Below, piece after piece: positions 33,921 to 43,406 of a DNA stretch of 64,000 nt. Below the pieces are notes generated by a model. That model ran no database searches, was not told the origin of the DNA, and worked only from the letters and a program-made list of their open reading frames with translations. Source of the DNA: Paguma larvata. Lineage: Eukaryota > Chordata > Mammalia > Carnivora > Viverridae. Numbering within the stretch: position 1 is the first letter of the stretch; every line of letters starts with the position of its first letter. The translations under genes were made by a program, and so were the position numbers. The stretch lies in the NCBI GenBank assembly GCA_030068075.1, contig CM057828.1, positions 110,218,699-110,282,698 of the forward strand, given 5' to 3'.

Positions 33921-34121
33921 TTTTTGTTTTTAACATGTATTTATTTTTGACATATAGAGCATGAGTTGGGGAGGGACAGAGGGAGGAGACAGAATCCGAA
34001 GCAGGCTGCTGGCTCTGAGCTGTCAGCACAGAGCCTGATGGAGGGCTCAAACCCATGAACCCTGAGATCATGACCTGAGTCGAAGTCAGACACGTAACCG
34101 ACTGAGACACCCAGGCACCCC
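33921..34121 (-). mobile_element. Felid SINE, minus strand, adjoining the microsatellite
   Basis: The reverse tail TTTTTGTTTTTAACATGTATTTATTTTTGAC is at 33921-33951 and the head GGGGTGCCTGGGTGTCTCAGTCGG ends at 34121. The target duplication is obscured by the TTCC expansion on the tail side. Confidence 0.9.
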
Positions 34122-34214
34122 ATCTCCCCACTCTTTCCATTTTGGCCAGCAGTTGGCTCTGCTTTTGCTGTATGGGTGGGCTCCTGGCAACAAAGCTGGC
34201 CATGACTAGCTAAA

Positions 34215-34690
34215 TACTAGACCCAAGAGCTGTGATGCAGGTCCTTGCCCTTCGGCAACTTATAGTCTAGTTAGAGCATTGCGATGTGTGTGTATGAGGG
34301 ATATAAAAACAACAAAACATCTCCAGCGATGTCAGATGAGGGATTTGGACAATGATTCCTTTAGAAGTCTAAGAGAAGGAACTAACCCTTTCTTTGTGAT
34401 CCAGGAAATCCTTCACAGAGGAAAGGAGATTTACGTCCTATCCTAAAACCACGGTAGAATTTGGAAGAAGGTGTGGGGGATGGGGGGTGGGCAGAGGACA
34501 GCAAGCGTAAATGCCTATGGCCAGGACAACACAGGGCAATTTGTCCAGTGGGTTCACTGGCCGGGTGCGCTGGGGAAGAGATGGGGCAAGTCAGGCTGGA
34601 GACGTGGGTCAGGACCAAATTGTACAAGGCCTTGAATTCTAAATTTTAATCTGACAGAAAGCTTGTTTTGAAAGAAGTGATGAGATCAGG
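34215..34690 (+). repeat. Ancient mammalian interspersed repeat, family not assigned (copy 2)
   Basis: The sequence 'TGATGCAGGTCCTTGCCCTTCGGCAACTTATAGTCTAG' (34233-34270) continues as 'AAATCCTTCACAGAGGAAAGGAGATTTA...' and '...GTACAAGGCCTTGAATTCTAAATTTTAATCTGACAGAAAG'. It has the same element order as copies near 16550 and 59985. All three are plus-oriented. Confidence 0.5.
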
Positions 34691-35149
34691 GTGTGAGTTA
34701 GAGATTTTACAATGGAAAGTATTATAGGGGAGCTTTTGCCAGCCCCCAAATGTGATGCCTCAGGAAACTCTTGCCGTGGGGTACAGGATAAATGGTTGGG
34801 GTACAGAACAGTCTCCTCAATCTGCAACTCTTAGGATACATTGTGCCCCAAACCATTGGTATTGGGCTGCAAGTGACAAAAAAGCCCCCAAATCACACTG
34901 ACTTAAGAATGGTTAGTTTCTCTCACATTCTAAAAATTCAGGAGCAGACAGTCCAGGGGTTGGATGGTTTTTTATGGTGTCAAAGATCCAAACTGCTTCT
35001 AGCTTATCGATCTGCAGCGAATGACTTTTCTTCCCAATAGCTTCTTGTAGGTCAAGATGGCTGCTGCAACCCCAGCCTTCACAGGTCATTCCAGGCAACA
35101 GGAAGAAGTATGGAAAACTTAACATGGCCATGAATTCCTTGACAGTTCT
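34691..35149. other. Old dispersed repeat-like DNA, unassigned
   Basis: Around 34850-35050 the text 'GGTATTGGGCTGCAAGTGACAAAAAAGCCCC...ACTGACTTAAG' and '...GATGGCTGCTGCAACCCCAGCC' resembles a common old mammalian dispersed repeat that I could not name. Nothing else was recognised. Confidence 0.35.
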
Positions 35150-35623
35150 CCCAATGAAAAGTGGGGATTATGTTCTCTCCCCATGAGTAAACTACTTTGT
35201 CCACTAGAAGATGGCAGAGGTGATATTATACCAGTTTCCAACTCCAAGCCTTAAGAAAATGACAGCTTCCAGTCTTTAGGAACATTCTGGAGCCTTGAGC
35301 TGCCTTGTGACACACCTGACTATCCTGACAGCCATGCTGGAGAGGTCACATGTAAGGACTGTGTTTGGCAGTCTCTGTTGAGCCCAGCCTTCCAGCCGTC
35401 TCCACCAAGGTGCCAGCTATGTGAACAAAGCCATCTTGGTCCCATTGGCCAGCCCATCCATCAGCTGAATCACCAACTGATCCTATGGAGGCAAAAACAT
35501 ATCACCTAGTAGGCTCTATCCAGGTTTTAGATCCCTGAAATTGGGAAAGACCATAAAAATGAATGTTATTTTAAGTCACTAAATTTTGGGGTGATTTGTT
35601 ATGCAGCAATAGATAACTAGAAT
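35150..35623 (+). mobile_element. MLT1-type MaLR LTR, plus strand
   Basis: The end 'GTTATTTTAAGTCACTAAATTTTGGGGTGATTTGTTATGCAGCAATAGATAACTAGAAT' (35565-35623) is the diagnostic 3' end of MLT1 LTRs. The 5' edge is approximate. Unlike solitary LTRs, this one continues into an internal region (35950 on) behind a SINE pair. Confidence 0.8.
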
Positions 35624-35636
35624 AAAATTTGGTACT

Positions 35637-35937
35637 GGGGCACCTGGGTGGCTCAGTTCTCTAAGTGTCCAACTTCAGCTTGGGTCATGATCTCATGGTT
35701 CATGGGTTCAAATCTCGCATCGGGCTCTCTGCTGTCTGTTCAGCCTGGAACCTGCTTTGGATCCTCTGTCCCCTCCACCCCTCTCTCTGCCCATCCTTTG
35801 CTCATTCTCTCTCTCTCTCTCTCTCAAAATAAATAAGCTTTAAAAAAAGAAAAAGAAGAGAATGCAACTCTTGATATCAGAGTCCTGAGTTTGAGCCCCA
35901 GGTTGGGTGTAGAGATTACTAAAAAAACAAAACAAAG
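35637..35937 (+). mobile_element. Two-unit felid SINE at the LTR/internal junction
   Basis: Unit 1 (35637-35858) is a complete SINE. Unit 2 (35861-35937) is a shorter tRNA-derived piece (GCAACTCTTGATATCAGAG...GGTTGGGTGTAGAGATTACT, A-rich tail). One duplication, AAAATTTGGTACT/AAAATTGGTATCT (35624-35636, 35938-35950), flanks the pair, so both may have inserted together as a dimer, or unit 2 may be nested. The target is the MLT1 primer-binding-site area. Confidence 0.85.
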
Positions 35938-35950
35938 AAAATTGGTATCT

Positions 35951-36290
35951 AGAATTGGGTTGCTGCCACAACAAAAAGCTAACACATGGCCTTGGCTTTG
36001 AGATGAGACTTTGGGCAAAATCTGGGAGGACCTCGAGAAGATTGTTAGTAAAAGCTGGAGGGACTTCAGAGAGACCATTGTGAGAGCTTGGAGGGCGGTG
36101 AGGAACATGTTGCCGGAGGCCGTGCAGGAAGCTTGGCAGCACTGTCGCCTGTGGTCACATGGAAAATGGAAAGGATACCCAGTGGATGCAAGGGTCTGGC
36201 TGAGGAGTCAGAACAGGCAGAAGATGGAACATACCACTAGCTTCTTCTAGCTGCCTCAGAGAAACTAAAGGGAGACACGGATGGATTCTT
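35951..36290 (+). mobile_element. MaLR/ERVL internal-region fragment
   Basis: It resumes the element after the SINE pair with 'AGAATTGGGTTGCTGCCACAACAAAAAGCTAAC' and continues 'CTTTGGGCAAAATCTGGGAGGACCTCGAGAAGATTG...', which follows MLT1 internal sequence. It is short, without gag/pol/env coding signal. The 79-codon frame at 36011-36250 is not a retained viral protein. Confidence 0.65.
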
Positions 36291-36490
36291 AAGGTGCAGA
36301 GCAGAGCTCAGAGCACATAGAAAGGGGCCAGGTCATCCTCAGGTGTTTCCATGGTCTCCCATCTAAAGTGTCTCATGGTGAGAAATAGCTCCAGGACAAA
36401 GACCAAATCCAGGACACTCTCTGTACAGTGTGGCCTCAGGGTAATTATCCCAAGGTACCTGTAAGACTTTTTTAAGGCTTTAGAAAGACT

Positions 36491-36719
36491 GGGACACCTG
36501 GGTGGCTCAGTCAGGCGTCAGACTCTGGATTTGAAATCAGGTCATGATCTCACGGTTGGTGGGATCAAGCACTGCATAGGGCTCTGCACTGACAGCATGG
36601 AGCCTGCTGGGGATTCTCTCTCTCTCTCTCTCTCTCTCTGCCCCTCCCCTGCTCATGCGCACTCTCTCTCTTGCTTTCTCTCTCGAAATAAATAAATAAT
36701 CTTGAAAAAAAGCACAAGA
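36491..36719 (+). mobile_element. Felid SINE, plus strand
   Basis: The head GGGACACCTGGGTGGCTCAGTCAGG leads to a CT-repeat-expanded 3' part (36615-36640) and the tail GAAATAAATAAATAATCTTGAAAAAAAG. The 13-bp duplication CTTTAGAAAGACT is perfect (36478-36490, 36720-36732). Confidence 0.95.
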
Positions 36720-36732
36720 CTTTAGAAAGACT

Positions 36733-38149
36733 TCAGGATATTCCTAGTGGGGTTCAAGGTGTCTTAAAGGCTTGCCTTATAGTCTTTCTCAGTTAGACAA
36801 GGGGGGTTTGAAGAATGTGAAGGGCATTGTCCACAACAGCTTCTGACTAAGAGCCACGGGAAGTCACTCCTTGGGAGCAGCCTTGGCTCTCACCAGGGCA
36901 CTGGAGGCTGGATTTTCAAATCTCTATGGGCCAATTGCCAATACAGACTTCCCCTCCCTTCCACTTTTGAAGGGAGCGTGTTAAATGGTGCTTTCCTATC
37001 CCGACATCACCGTCATTTGTTGCATGTGTGGGAGCCATGTTACTCTTTCTTGAGTTCAGTCTTCAGAAGTTCAGTCTTCAAGGGGCACCAGCCTTAGGAA
37101 CTTTTCCGGAAGAAGGCATGGATGGACCCGGACCTGTCTTAGATGATGCAATATAGGACCTGAGCCTGAGCCTGAAGCTGCAGCGGGAGGAGACTTTGGG
37201 GGGTCCCGGAGTTTTGTGTGTGGAGCAAATGAGAGTAATGAGTCCCGGATTAACTGTAGCACACGTTCTCCGATGCTTGCCCACCACCCTCTGGGTTTGG
37301 AGCACAAACCAGCTGGATTTGAGGGCGTTTTGTTCATGGTAACTTTACAGTCTAGAATAAATGCAAATTAAAACATTGTAGGTTAATAATCCTCGGGGTC
37401 TACGAATAATCTGTCAGCACCTCAGTTCCAGAAAACCCAAGCTGGGCTCCGAAGGATGATACATGGACAACACTGCATGGAGGGAAGCGGTTGAGAGTGA
37501 GAGGGGGGACAGTCAAACAGAAGAGCCCCAGATCTGGGCCTGCCAGCACCTTCCCAGTGTTCCATGAGGCTGCAGAGGGCACCCCTCGTTGGGAAAGGTG
37601 ACACAGTCTAATGAACTCTAGTGTGGCGCTCACGGAAGGTCACACGCGGAAGGGCAGGGGCAACAGTTGAGGAACCACCCTCGGTCAGCAGGGAGCCGAG
37701 GGGCACGTGGTGAGATGCAGGCTGAGACAGGCTGTGAGGAATGACCTAGAGAAAGTGCCTTTTCCGGGCCTCTGTGGGGGTCTCCCTGAGCGCTTTCCCA
37801 AGGGGAGTCACACTCCACAGGATGGGGAAAACACGATGTGCGGGTGAGTCCAGGACCTGTGGCTGAGCCCAGGGACAGGGAGACCCTCCCACCGACCCCC
37901 GGGGAAACAGCTTCCCTCGCTCTGCCCGCTCCGCTGATGTTTTTCTCGAAACTCTGTGACTGCATCCAGTTCTATCCGCTCAGCTGTTCTCCTGAAGGCG
38001 CGTTTGCCTCTCTGTCTCCCAAGAAGCAGTTCAGAAATGATGATGAAATCGAGACTCTAAGGTTCAGGCCCCTGTGAATTCCACCGTGGAGCAGGACACA
38101 TGTGTGCAGGAGAGAGTCCCCCCTCACACACCCGTGCTTCTTTTATTCC
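36733..38149. other. Unassigned DNA
   Basis: No gene, SINE or recognised old repeat. A 14-bp near-tandem, GTTCAGTCTTCAGAA/GTTCAGTCTTCAAGG, is at 37056-37085. An AT-rich spot (AGAATAAATGCAAATTAAAACATTGTAGGTTAATAATCC, 37354-37392) might be a small regulatory core. Confidence 0.4.
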
Positions 38150-38320
38150 ATCCCCCAGATTCCCTTTCTCTGCTCTGCATCTGTCAGAAACTTTAAGTGA
38201 CGGAGTTAAATTGGATTATAGGCCGCACGATCATAATTGCCTCGAGTGAAACAATAAAAAAGTTTTACTGCTTTGCTGCAGGTTGGTTATGACAAAGGAA
38301 GGAAAGTGAAGTGTGCCAGT
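38150..38320. promoter_or_regulatory. Candidate non-coding regulatory island G
   Basis: GAGTTAAATTGGATTATAGGCCGCACGATCATAATTGCCTCGAGTGAAACAATAAAAAAG (38203-38262) combines homeodomain-type TTAAATTG and TAATTGCC cores, a GGATTA core and an SRY/SOX-like ACAATAAA site. It is repeat-free with retained CpGs, which decay quickly in unconstrained methylated DNA. Confidence 0.38.
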
Positions 38321-39710
38321 TTAAGAGCCCGGAACTAAGGTTCCCCGTGGGGACAAAAGCTGGGGCTGTCAAGTACCCCGCCGCTGGCCGAAGCTGCCTT
38401 CCTAGTGTAGAAACATGACGCAGCGGATGACAAAGCAGAGGGCTGCTCCTGTTCCTGGGAGGGCTGGGGGCCCACGAGTCCCGGCCTCACTTTCTCTTCA
38501 TAAGTTTTTCCTAAATGAGCGAATGCCCTGCTATAGAAATAGCAAGCATTTTCCAAATGACGTTCCAGGTAGAGCCAGTCCACTAGCCTGTCTGAGAAAG
38601 CACTTAAAACCCAACTTGAGGAGCAGATGTCAGTATCTGGGACCCTCCTGACGCCATTAAAGGTGCAGGTGGCGGCTGGCACGGGGCAGGGGAGGGGACA
38701 AGAGCCGGCACCGGCCAGGAGGCAACACCGCTCGCCATCCCCTAGAGCGACCTGCAGGGCGACCAAGGAAGCCTGGGAAAATGGGCCATACCTTTAAACA
38801 CGTGTATTTTTATTCCAAATTAGGAGTGTATTCCCATTATGAGAGGGAACGAATGATCCGGGCGGCTGCTCCGGGCTCCTGGTGTTGGGACCCCAAGCTT
38901 CGCCCGGAATGCTCACCCTCGTATTGGCCTCACCGACCTGCCAGTGGCTCCCAGGAACCCCGGCCGGACCACCCTCAGGGACCACGGGTTGCAGGAGCAG
39001 CGCTGCGTGGGTCACCCGAGGTTGGAGCAGAGCCAGTGCCTGCTGCACACTCTCACCGCGCTGCCTCAGTGAGCCGTCCTGTCCCTCCCACGCCACGGTG
39101 GCAGACACATCTGGCCCGGAGCTAGGGCCTAAACTGCAGATCTTGTTTCAGGAAGCAGCGTGGCCTCTGGCCTAATTGTAGGGGTGGGAGCACAGAGGCA
39201 GCCACAGGCCTTTCCTTTGCCAACAAAAAGGCTGAAGTTTGGTCCTCCCAGGTTGCATTTCAAAGGAAGCTAAAAACCCCCTCATTTCGCCTAAGTGCTG
39301 CCTTCGCAGAGTGAAAATGGAGACTTTTATTTGTCTCTGCCCACTGCTTTCTGCACCCCACCTGCTTCCGAGGTGGTCTAATGGGTAAATTACTCATGTC
39401 CTGCTAATCAGTTCCAGGGCCTCCGACAGGAAAGTGAAGGAGGCCAGTTACCACAAGGCCTCCTCCTAGGGGCCGTGAACCCGGCGGACTGTCTGCTTGC
39501 TTCCAGCGAGGCCGTGGGCTCCAGCTGAGGGCCTTCTGGGAGCTCTGATCTGGGTTCAACCGGGGGCTCATTTGGATGAGAACTCCAAGAATAGCGTCCT
39601 ATTCCTGCCTCTTGAACCGGCCATCAGGGTCTGCCCCTCCCCCACCGCCCATCAGTTCCCTGTGGGCACGTCAGGGCCACACGGCCTTACATGACTCAGC
39701 TGTTCTATAT
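38321..39710. other. Unassigned DNA, GC-rich in part
   Basis: No supported gene or repeat. Frames over 100 codons (38335-38766 minus, 143 codons; 38781-39125 plus, 114) have no family features. Around 39290-39420 the sequence GGTAAATTACTCATG...GCTAATCAG looks enhancer-like but is short. Confidence 0.4.
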
Positions 39711-39915
39711 ATTTATTTTTTTAATCTGAGAGAGAGAGAGAGAGAGAGAGCGCATGTGAGCAGGGGAGAGGGACAGAGGGGCAGAGGGAGAGAAGAGCAG
39801 GCTGCACACTCAGCACTGAGCCCAACCTAGGGCTCCATCCCACAACCCCTGGGAGCATGACCTGAGGCGAAATCGAGAGTTGGATGCTCAACCCACTTAG
39901 CCACCCAGGCACCCG
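39711..39915 (-). mobile_element. Felid SINE, minus strand
   Basis: The reverse tail (ATTTATTTTTTTAATC, 39711-39726) is followed by an (AG)n expansion and a head ending GGGTGCCTGGGTGGCTAAGTGGG. The duplication TCAGCTGTTCTATAT/TCAGCTGGACTATAT (39696-39710, 39916-39930) has two mismatches. Confidence 0.92.
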
Positions 39916-39930
39916 TCAGCTGGACTATAT

Positions 39931-40900
39931 TTTTAAAGGAATATTTGATTTATTAAAATTAGAAAATTACAAGACCCAGTCTCTCTTATGCTTGTCCGTT
40001 CAGCTTCCAATAAATCTAGCATTCATTTTGGACTTGAAATGTTTGATCCCATTTTGAGGCGTCATCTTGCCCAGCTGGTACACTTCAAAGCTTGGAAGGC
40101 TTTGTGGTTCCTCCGTCATAGTCTTAGATTTCCTCGCAGTTTGGTCCAGCCAGTTTTCCTCTCTCCCCCTTTCCACCCAAATGCCCCCACCGTCTTAGGG
40201 GAAAATATGACTTGGGAAATAGTGTTCAAATGTGGAGTTTCCTCAGATGTAAATATTGGAGACTTGGTGCTCGGCAGACTCCATCTTGCCGCATGTGCTT
40301 TGACTGTGCAGTGTATGAAGTCAGAGCCTGGAGCAAACTGCCTCTTAACCACACAGATCAGAACATTTCGGGACGAGCCCCTCTCTCTGCCTCCCTCTGC
40401 TTCTGTCTGGAGGGCTGGGTCAGAGCACGCGTGTGTTGGGGTGGGCCGCTGGCAGTTCACACCTTCCCCTGCAGGAGCCTGGGGCCCATCTGGAGCCAGG
40501 CGCCTCCGCCTCTGTGCCTCCCAGGCCAGCCTCCAGTCTTCAGCTGCTCTGGTCTCATCCCAGGCCTGGGAGTGACGTGAGGTCACTCACTCACCTGGGG
40601 CACCACCTCACCCCACCTTAGTCACACACTGCCGAACCTCACCCCCACACCCCGACTCACACCTGTTATTCAGGGAACAAACATCATTGGCACATAGCTA
40701 ATCTTTTAGGATTTCTCCAATGATGTATTACACATTTTCTAGAACCGGTTTTGTATTAATGGATACTACCATGAGAAGTGATCTTTTAGGTATGACTTGG
40801 AAGAGAAATTCATTACTGGAAAATTAGGGAAACTTCAGATTTTAAACACACACACTACACACACACACAGCCTGCAGACTTTTACAATAATGGATTTTTA
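39931..40900. other. Unassigned DNA with an AT-rich candidate island
   Basis: The longest non-repetitive frame of the window, 195 codons at 39988-40575 on the plus strand, lies here but has no signal peptide, domain or family resemblance and probably stays open by composition. The stretches 39940-40070 and 40670-40830 (TTGTATTAATGGATACTACC at 40750-40769) are AT-rich and repeat-free. A CA-rich run lies near 40848-40870. Confidence 0.4.
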
Positions 40901-41115
40901 GAATAGCTCCGTCAGTTAAGCGTCTGACTTCCGCTCCCGTCATGATTTCGCTGTTCATGGGTTTGAGCCTCGAATCAGGCTCTGTGCTGACAGCTCAGAG
41001 CCTGGATTCTCCTTTGGATTCTGTGTCTCCCCCTCTCTCTGCCCCTCCCCTGCTCATGTTCTGTCTCTCTCTGTCTCTCAAAAATAAATAAGTGTTAAAA
41101 ATATTTTTTTTATAT
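40901..41115 (+). mobile_element. Felid SINE, plus strand, head lost
   Basis: The copy starts within the head (GAATAGCTCCGTCAGTTAAGCGTCTGACTTCCGC); the GGCGCCTGGGTGG part is absent or mutated. The tail is AAAAATAAATAAGTGTTAAAAATATT. The duplication ATAATGGATTTTTA/ATAATAGATTTTTA lies at 40887-40900 and 41116-41129. It is a 5'-shortened insertion rather than a later deletion, because the duplication is kept. Confidence 0.88.
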
Positions 41116-41129
41116 ATAATAGATTTTTA

Positions 41130-43180
41130 ACAGAGGAAGTCTTTGGACAGTTTTAAATGAGTTCCCTTCTGGTGCTGTCCCTAGACTATACACAGTGGTC
41201 GTTAACAACAGATGGAGGACTCGAGTTACCAGTTACAGGCGTCTCGGGTGTAGACCACCGTTTACAGGTCTGAGCCATACTCACCGATCTGGGCTGGTGT
41301 TGAGCAGCCTCGGCTCGGCCTGTTGAAAACCAGTAGTTGTGTAACACCCTGCCTAGGTAATTTGAAAGTTGCCCTTTGGGATCCATATATTTTAATTTCA
41401 AGACCTTAATTCACGAGCAAGTCTCTTCAACGAGGAACAGGCACAGGGAATTGCGCAGAGCTCAGGAGAATGTCCACCACACCGATTCCACCGGCTCTGG
41501 TGCCGGGTATGTCCTGCCTGGAAGAAGGCGCGTCGCGTTTCACTGTTTGCTTTGCCTGCGTTTCAGCGAGTAGGGATTTCTGCTTTTACTCAGGTTGATT
41601 TATTTTTCTTTTCCTCGGTAATTGTTGAAAAACAAAATAAAACCTCCTGTGAGCCTTTTGGAACTTCTGGAAAAGTCTGTTTGCTGAGGTTAGCTGAATC
41701 TGAGAATTGCGGAGAGCAGGACTGGACACCACTTCTCCGCAGCCCTTTTCTTTCCTGGGTGTGTCTGGGTGCTCGGCGTGGGGTGGGGGCTCCCCAGGAC
41801 GCCCTGAGGGAGCAGGGGCTATCCCTGGACTGGGTTTGTATTGGCTGGAGGCGCGAGAAAACCTTGTGATGGCATCCAAAATGATGGCTGCACCCTAACG
41901 GGAACAAAATTCTCCTCCTCACCTCTAATTGTGAAAAAGGAAAAAAAAGTCATCAAAAAACAAGAACAAAAACTTTACAATGTCTTAATACAAGAGTCCT
42001 TTTAACCCAGAGCTACTATCTTATGCTCTGAAGGCCACTTTGAGGCCATTTCTGATTGCAACCCCACTTCAGGGGGACTTGCAGAGGGGGTGGTGGATAT
42101 TCTGTTCCTGGTTAAGGGTCCCGCCGGCCTCAGGAGGGTCATGCTTCCATAGGTGGGCAGGTGGTGCTCCTAAAATTGAGAGAGAAAGTCTGTAGAGGTG
42201 GTTTGATCAGGTTGGAAACGGCCATTGGTAATTCCCTCTCCAGTTCACTGCCTGCATGTCCTCGGCACCTGTGCGGTCCCCTTCCTCAGTGACCACCTCC
42301 CATCTGCATCCCCGGGCCTGCTAGACACTGTCTGGGTGGCAGGGACTTGCGGATTTCTTCTTCCCCACAGCTGTCCGGGTCTGCCTGGGCCACAGAAGGG
42401 ATGACAGGCCCTCGTGATGCAGGGACACAGTGAGAACTGCTGTGCCCCCCAAAGCCTCCGGACACTGGGTGCTGTGGGCCCCCTAGGATTCGAAAACTTT
42501 CCATCTCCTCAAAATTCCCGTCTCTTGTTTTTCTACATTAACACAGTCGCTTCGTCCTCAGCTGGGCCCTGAGGAGACTGCGGGTGGCAGAAGAAGGGAC
42601 CTGTACGTGCTGAGCAGAAGAGGACTCAGGGTCCCTAAGGGTCATTCAGGTTGGCAGGGGCCTCTCAGGCAGGCGGGGTCTTTCAGTGGTCCCTCAAGCA
42701 GCTCATCTCCTTACCTGTGACACCATCCCGACCGCCCCAGCACTCTCGTCTTCTGAAGCCCTGCTTTGTCTGCTACCATCGCTCCCTGCGCTGGTTCAGG
42801 GTTCATCTGTGCCCCTGCATCATCTGGGGTCTATTTCACATCTTGCTATGCGACCGTGTCCTGCCCATCTTCTCCTTCCCACCCCAACCCCCCAGCCTCG
42901 CGAGGCTTGGCTTGGCTCCTTGGCGCTCTGCAAGAGAATAACAAATGTGTGCGGAACGGTTTGCTCTTTTTTATTGATTGTATTTATTTACACTCACCTT
43001 CTTCTAGAAAGCATTTAAGGTGACTCAGAAGATATGTAAGATTACTAGATGGGATAAATGATTTGCCGACCAGAAAAATTTCAGTTCTTTCCAGCTCTGA
43101 GAACCTAAGAGGTGACACGTATGAGACCCCTTCTATAGACAAGTGTACACGCAAAACAATCCTGAAATACACACGAAGAG
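41130..43180. other. Unassigned DNA
   Basis: About 2 kb without a recognised gene or repeat. Frames up to 110 codons are uninformative. The parts near 41380-41410 and 41900-42060 are AT-richer and possibly unique regulatory sequence. Confidence 0.4.
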
Positions 43181-43181
43181 A

Positions 43182-43406
43182 AATGCCCAGGTGGCTCAGT
43201 CGGCTAAGCGTCCGACTCGGCTCAGGTCATGATCTCACTGTTCGTGAGTTCGAGCTCCAGATTGGGCTCTGTGCTGTCAGTGCAGAGCCTGCCTCAGACC
43301 CTCTGTCCCCTTTTCTCTCTGCCCCTTCCCTGCGCACGAGTGTGTGCGAGCACTCTCTCTCTTAAAAATAATAAACATTTTTTAAAAAATAAGTAAAATA
43401 AAAAGA
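43182..43406 (+). mobile_element. Felid SINE, plus strand
   Basis: The slightly altered head ATGCCCAGGTGGCTCAGTCGGCTAAGCG runs to the tail CTTAAAAATAATAAACATTTTTTAAAAAATAAG. Target duplications were not clear. The copy keeps several CpGs (GTCCGACTCGGCTC; TTCGTGAGTTCGAG), so it may be young. Confidence 0.9.

Noticed and set aside
33486..33950. 154- and 136-codon proline/serine-rich plus-strand frames
   Set aside because: Translation of the same TTCC array in other frames.
33385..34203. 272-codon minus-strand frame as a charged protein
   Set aside because: Composed of microsatellite repeat units; low-complexity artefact.
35951..36290. Retained retroviral gene in the MLT1 internal fragment
   Set aside because: Only a short, broken non-autonomous internal fragment; no viral protein family signal.
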